From the NCBI GenBank assembly GCA_963579925.1, contig CAUZJA010000137.1:1-7760 (forward strand): a stretch of DNA of 7,760 nucleotides, given 5' to 3'. Source of the DNA: UBA1151 sp963579925 (GTDB taxonomy: Bacteria; Chloroflexota; Dehalococcoidia; Lucifugimonadales; Lucifugimonadaceae). Each line of letters begins with the position of its first letter. Within the stretch, counting starts at the first letter, position 1. Made by a program: the position numbers and the translations under genes. A model generated the notes under the pieces. That model saw only the letters and a program-made list of their open reading frames with translations, ran no database searches and was not told the DNA's origin. This document shows positions 5,784 through 7,760 of the stretch, in pieces.

Positions 5784-6674
5784 ATGACACAGACGCCACA
5801 CACAGCCGTCATCCCCGCTGCAGGGTTCGGAACACGAATGCTGCCCGTGACTCGGACGGTGCCGAAAATGCTCCTGCCCGTGGGAACTGTGCCTCTGATT
5901 CACCGCGCTGTGAAAGAAGCGGCAGATGCCGGGTTCCAGAAGATCGTCCTGATCGTTTCACCTGGTATGGATTTCGTTGGCGACTATTTCAACAGCAAGC
6001 CGCTTCTTGAGGCAGCGCTCAAGGCCTCAGGCAAGACTGATGTTCTTGAAGAGCAACGCGCCATCATAGAGATGGTCGATATCGTGTCCGTAGAGCAGAC
6101 GGAAGCCAAAGGAAACGGCCATGCCGTTCTGATGGCGCGCGACGAGGTAGGTGACGAGCCGTTCGCTCTCATTTGGCCTGATGAGCTCTTCTGGGGCAGG
6201 TCGACTGCAATCGAACAGGTGCTTTCGGTCTGGCGAGAACGAGGCGGCAACGTGATTGGCGTTGTTGAGGTGCCTGACCGCGCGATTCCTCTGCTTGGCA
6301 TCGTCTCGGGCGATAAGATTTCAGACACCGTGTGGAAGATGACCGGCATGGTGGAAAAGCCAACGCTGGAAGACACCCCGTCCAACCTGGCGATGGTTGG
6401 TCCCTATCTCCTGACAGCGGAGGTGTTCGACGCACTTGAACAGACCCCGCCCGGCGCTGGCGGAGAGATCCAGATTACCGATGGCATCTCCGCACGCATT
6501 GGCATCGACCCGGCGCACGCGTGTGTTATGCAGGGAAGCCGCATAGACACCGGGAACCCCGTAGGAATGGTTGCTGCGACGATATTTGAATCGGAGCAAG
6601 AACCTGAATCACATGCTCTGGTTGAGTCTGTCCTTGAACAGGCTCGATTGGGTGCGGAGCGCGATAGCGACTAA
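5784..6674 (+). CDS. galU: UTP-glucose-1-phosphate uridylyltransferase (GalU-like nucleotidyltransferase)
   Basis: From ATG 5784 the protein has 296 residues, the usual GalU length. GalU makes UDP-glucose from UTP and glucose 1-phosphate for envelope polysaccharides, glycolipids and sugar interconversion. The nucleotide-binding loop is PAAGFGTRMLPVTRTVPKML (11-30) with Lys28. Then come EAKGNGHAVLMARD (107-120), the metal-site strand ALIWPDE (128-134), the sugar-binding VEKP (190-193), GGEIQITDGI (226-235) and SRIDTGNP (252-259, with the second metal-site Asp). Compared with classical GalU, the loop lacks the E of 'PKEMLP', 'DKP' is replaced by 'GTVP', and the usual Asp-Asp near 130 is Pro-Asp-Glu. 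It is clearly of the family, but sugar or nucleotide preference may differ. TTG 5775 would add three residues. Its stop overlaps the next start (TAATG, 6672-6676), so the genes are coupled. Confidence 0.88.
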   Translation: MTQTPHTAVIPAAGFGTRMLPVTRTVPKMLLPVGTVPLIHRAVKEAADAGFQKIVLIVSPGMDFVGDYFNSKPLLEAALKASGKTDVLEEQRAIIEMVDIVSVEQTEAKGNGHAVLMARDEVGDEPFALIWPDELFWGRSTAIEQVLSVWRERGGNVIGVVEVPDRAIPLLGIVSGDKISDTVWKMTGMVEKPTLEDTPSNLAMVGPYLLTAEVFDALEQTPPGAGGEIQITDGISARIGIDPAHACVMQGSRIDTGNPVGMVAATIFESEQEPESHALVESVLEQARLGAERDSD

Positions 6675-7081
6675 TGGGCGCTTCACTGAGCAAGCGCACG
6701 CTGGTCGCTATGGCTGGCTGGTTCGCCGTGTTCGCCCTGCTGCTACCCGTGGCTGGTCCTATCATCGACCACCACTACGCCGAGCGGCTCCCAAGCCACG
6801 GCCACGTCTACACGGATGGCCCCGAGCTATCTCACGAACACGATCTCTCCAACTCACATGAACACAGCGGTACAACTGTGCTGGCCGTGGACGAATCCGG
6901 GCCGTCGGTCTTACCAGTTCCAGCGACATCGTGGAGCACGAAACTCGTTATCTCACTCGACCACTCTGGCGACGATACTCTGAGTGCGTTTGACGCCCGT
7001 ATATTGCGTCTCCGTCCACACGATGATCCAGGCCATGCACAACACGACGTGACGCCTGAGCCGCTGCCCCCGAGGGCCTGA
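6674..7081 (+). CDS. histidine-rich membrane-anchored protein of unknown function
   Basis: A 135-residue protein whose ATG (6674) shares one base with the galU stop. Residues 9-31 form a signal anchor or signal peptide (TLVAMAGWFAVFALLLPVAGPII). The rest is polar and probably outside the membrane. Directly after the membrane segment, residues 33-64 hold eight histidines, mostly as pairs: HH (33-34), HGH (42-44), HEH (54-56) and HEH (62-64). Further His residues are at 97, 116, 121 and 124. HxH pairs with nearby Asp and Glu suggest binding of a transition metal such as zinc, nickel or copper, but no known metalloprotein fold is recognised. A 'DHH-x-AER-x-P-x-H-x-H' style N-terminus recalls uncharacterised Chloroflexota proteins from memory. 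The next gene follows after 58 nt and encodes an exported protein, which fits an envelope role. Confidence 0.65.
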   Translation: MGASLSKRTLVAMAGWFAVFALLLPVAGPIIDHHYAERLPSHGHVYTDGPELSHEHDLSNSHEHSGTTVLAVDESGPSVLPVPATSWSTKLVISLDHSGDDTLSAFDARILRLRPHDDPGHAQHDVTPEPLPPRA

Positions 7082-7106
7082 CTCCCGACTCAATTACAAA
7101 ATGAGA

Positions 7107-7126
7107 TGTGACAACTTGTTGCCACA
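7107..7126. promoter_or_regulatory. 20-bp imperfect palindrome ahead of the exported-protein gene
   Basis: TGTGaCAACttGTTGcCACA pairs at eight of ten positions about its centre. It lies in the 58-nt gap between the His-rich gene and the next gene, ending 14 bp before the start codon and just ahead of its Shine-Dalgarno. It could be an operator or an RNA hairpin that affects ribosome access. The half-site spacing differs from CRP, and no copper or zinc repressor consensus is recognised. A few palindromes this good are expected by chance in the window. Confidence 0.28.
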
Positions 7127-7139
7127 AATGGAGTCAGAA

Positions 7140-7760
7140 ATGAACACGAAATTCCTGTTACTACTTGCCCTCACTTTTGTTATCGGATCCCTCGCGCCCC
7201 AGTCGGGTTCGGCTTTAGCGCATGAAGATCGGGAGCTCGCCGGTCTAAACATCGAACTTGGGTTCGAAATTGAGCCGCCCGTCGAGGGGTTGTTGAACGG
7301 CATTGTTGTTATCGCCAGCACGGAAGATGGACCAGCCGAAGGTCTGGATCAGACCCTGAAGCTTGAGGTATTTCACACCGAATCGCGCGGGTCGAAAGAG
7401 CTACGTCTGGAGCCGGTCTTCGGCACTCCCGGACGCTATTTGGCGCCGCTAATTCCGACCGCGACGGGTCAGTACTCCGTCCGGCTGTTTGGCACAGTTG
7501 GCAATGAAGATGTGGACGCCGCATTCGTGTCAGGCCCCGACACGTTCGATGATGTTGTCCCGGCCACATCACTCCAGTTCCCGAATGAAATCCCATCCAC
7601 TCGCGAACTCGAAGCCGTTGCGCGCGACGCCCAGAATTCAGTCAATGAAGCGCTCGATGCAGCAGATGATGCCGATTCGTCAGCCGGATTTGCGCTAACC
7701 GTCGGAATCATTGGAATCGTGCTTGGAGCGCTCGGCCTCGGGGTTGGCGCATTCGCAATG
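7140..7760 (+). CDS. exported CopC/FixH-like beta-sandwich protein with C-terminal anchor (3' end outside window)
   Basis: An open frame of 207 codons from ATG 7140, preceded by GGAG (7130-7133) at six-base spacing, runs to the window end without a stop. A signal peptide spans residues 1-27 (MNTKFLLLLALTFVIGS, ending SALA before HED). Residues 28-150 form a beta-rich domain: 'LNIELGFEIEPPVEGLLNGIVV', 'DGPAEGLDQTLKLEVF', 'PVFGTPGRYLAPLIPTATGQYSVRLFG' and 'FVSGPDTFDDV', closing with LQFP. The 'Y-x-x-x-x-x-P-x-x-x-G-x-Y-x-x-x-x-x-G' layout is that of Ig-like domains such as CopC/FixH/YtkA-type proteins. Residues 156-181 are a helical, Ala/Asp/Glu-rich linker, and residues 182-204 a membrane helix (GFALTVGIIGIVLGALGLGVG). 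It thus looks anchored at the C-terminus with the domain outside. Related proteins, as I remember them, occur near copper-handling genes; here that link is unproven. The His28 left after signal cleavage could be a metal ligand. Confidence 0.72.
   Translation, partial: MNTKFLLLLALTFVIGSLAPQSGSALAHEDRELAGLNIELGFEIEPPVEGLLNGIVVIASTEDGPAEGLDQTLKLEVFHTESRGSKELRLEPVFGTPGRYLAPLIPTATGQYSVRLFGTVGNEDVDAAFVSGPDTFDDVVPATSLQFPNEIPSTRELEAVARDAQNSVNEALDAADDADSSAGFALTVGIIGIVLGALGLGVGAFAM

Noticed and set aside
1..7760. CRISPR array, insertion sequence, integrase or phage signature
   Set aside because: No regularly spaced repeats, transposase-like frame, long terminal repeats or phage gene were seen on either strand.

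Overview
The window looks like a piece of a moderately GC-rich bacterial chromosome. Gene content, leaderless-looking starts and an exported protein family resembling ones I associate with Chloroflexota suggest a Chloroflexota bacterium, possibly a marine SAR202/Dehalococcoidia-type lineage. That placement is inference from protein style, not a database result. There are no tRNAs, rRNAs, insertion sequences, integrases or CRISPR repeats.

Layout, left to right. (1) 1-123: last 40 codons of a Gfo/Idh/MocA-type oxidoreductase running in from the left. (2) 234-2070 (+): a probable three-gene operon of a PadR-family repressor, a HAAS-like membrane protein (4-nt ATGA overlap) and an exported alpha/beta-hydrolase lipoprotein. 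(3) 2199-3197 (+): a complete Gfo/Idh/MocA oxidoreductase of the dihydrodiol/xylose dehydrogenase style. (4) 5690 down to 3269 (-): a housekeeping block consisting of the signal recognition particle RNA, rsmA (16S rRNA dimethyltransferase), ispE (MEP-pathway kinase) and a small four-helix membrane protein of unknown function. (5) 5784-7760 (+), divergent from the SRP RNA: a GalU-like nucleotidyltransferase, a small histidine-rich membrane-anchored protein joined to it by TAATG, and an exported, C-terminally anchored protein cut off by the window end.

The best non-protein feature is the SRP RNA at about 5450-5690 on the minus strand. It fills a gap that otherwise looks empty. It is the large bacterial form: it has an Alu domain with two short hairpins closed by a CTAGA/TCTAG plus GGGG/CCCC helix, a long helix 5, and the S domain with the GNRA-capped GGAAGCAG motif. 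A TTGACA-N16-CATAAC promoter sits at the right place.

The minus-strand block joins protein targeting, ribosome maturation and isoprenoid synthesis, which is ordinary core metabolism. The plus-strand left part looks like an accessory regulator/membrane/hydrolase cassette. The right end hints at envelope or metal-related functions (clustered His pairs and a CopC/FixH-like exported domain), but its function is not established. I did not find convincing evidence of a wholly new system. The items most worth a second look are the SRP RNA next to rsmA, the His-rich/exported protein pair and the PadR cassette.
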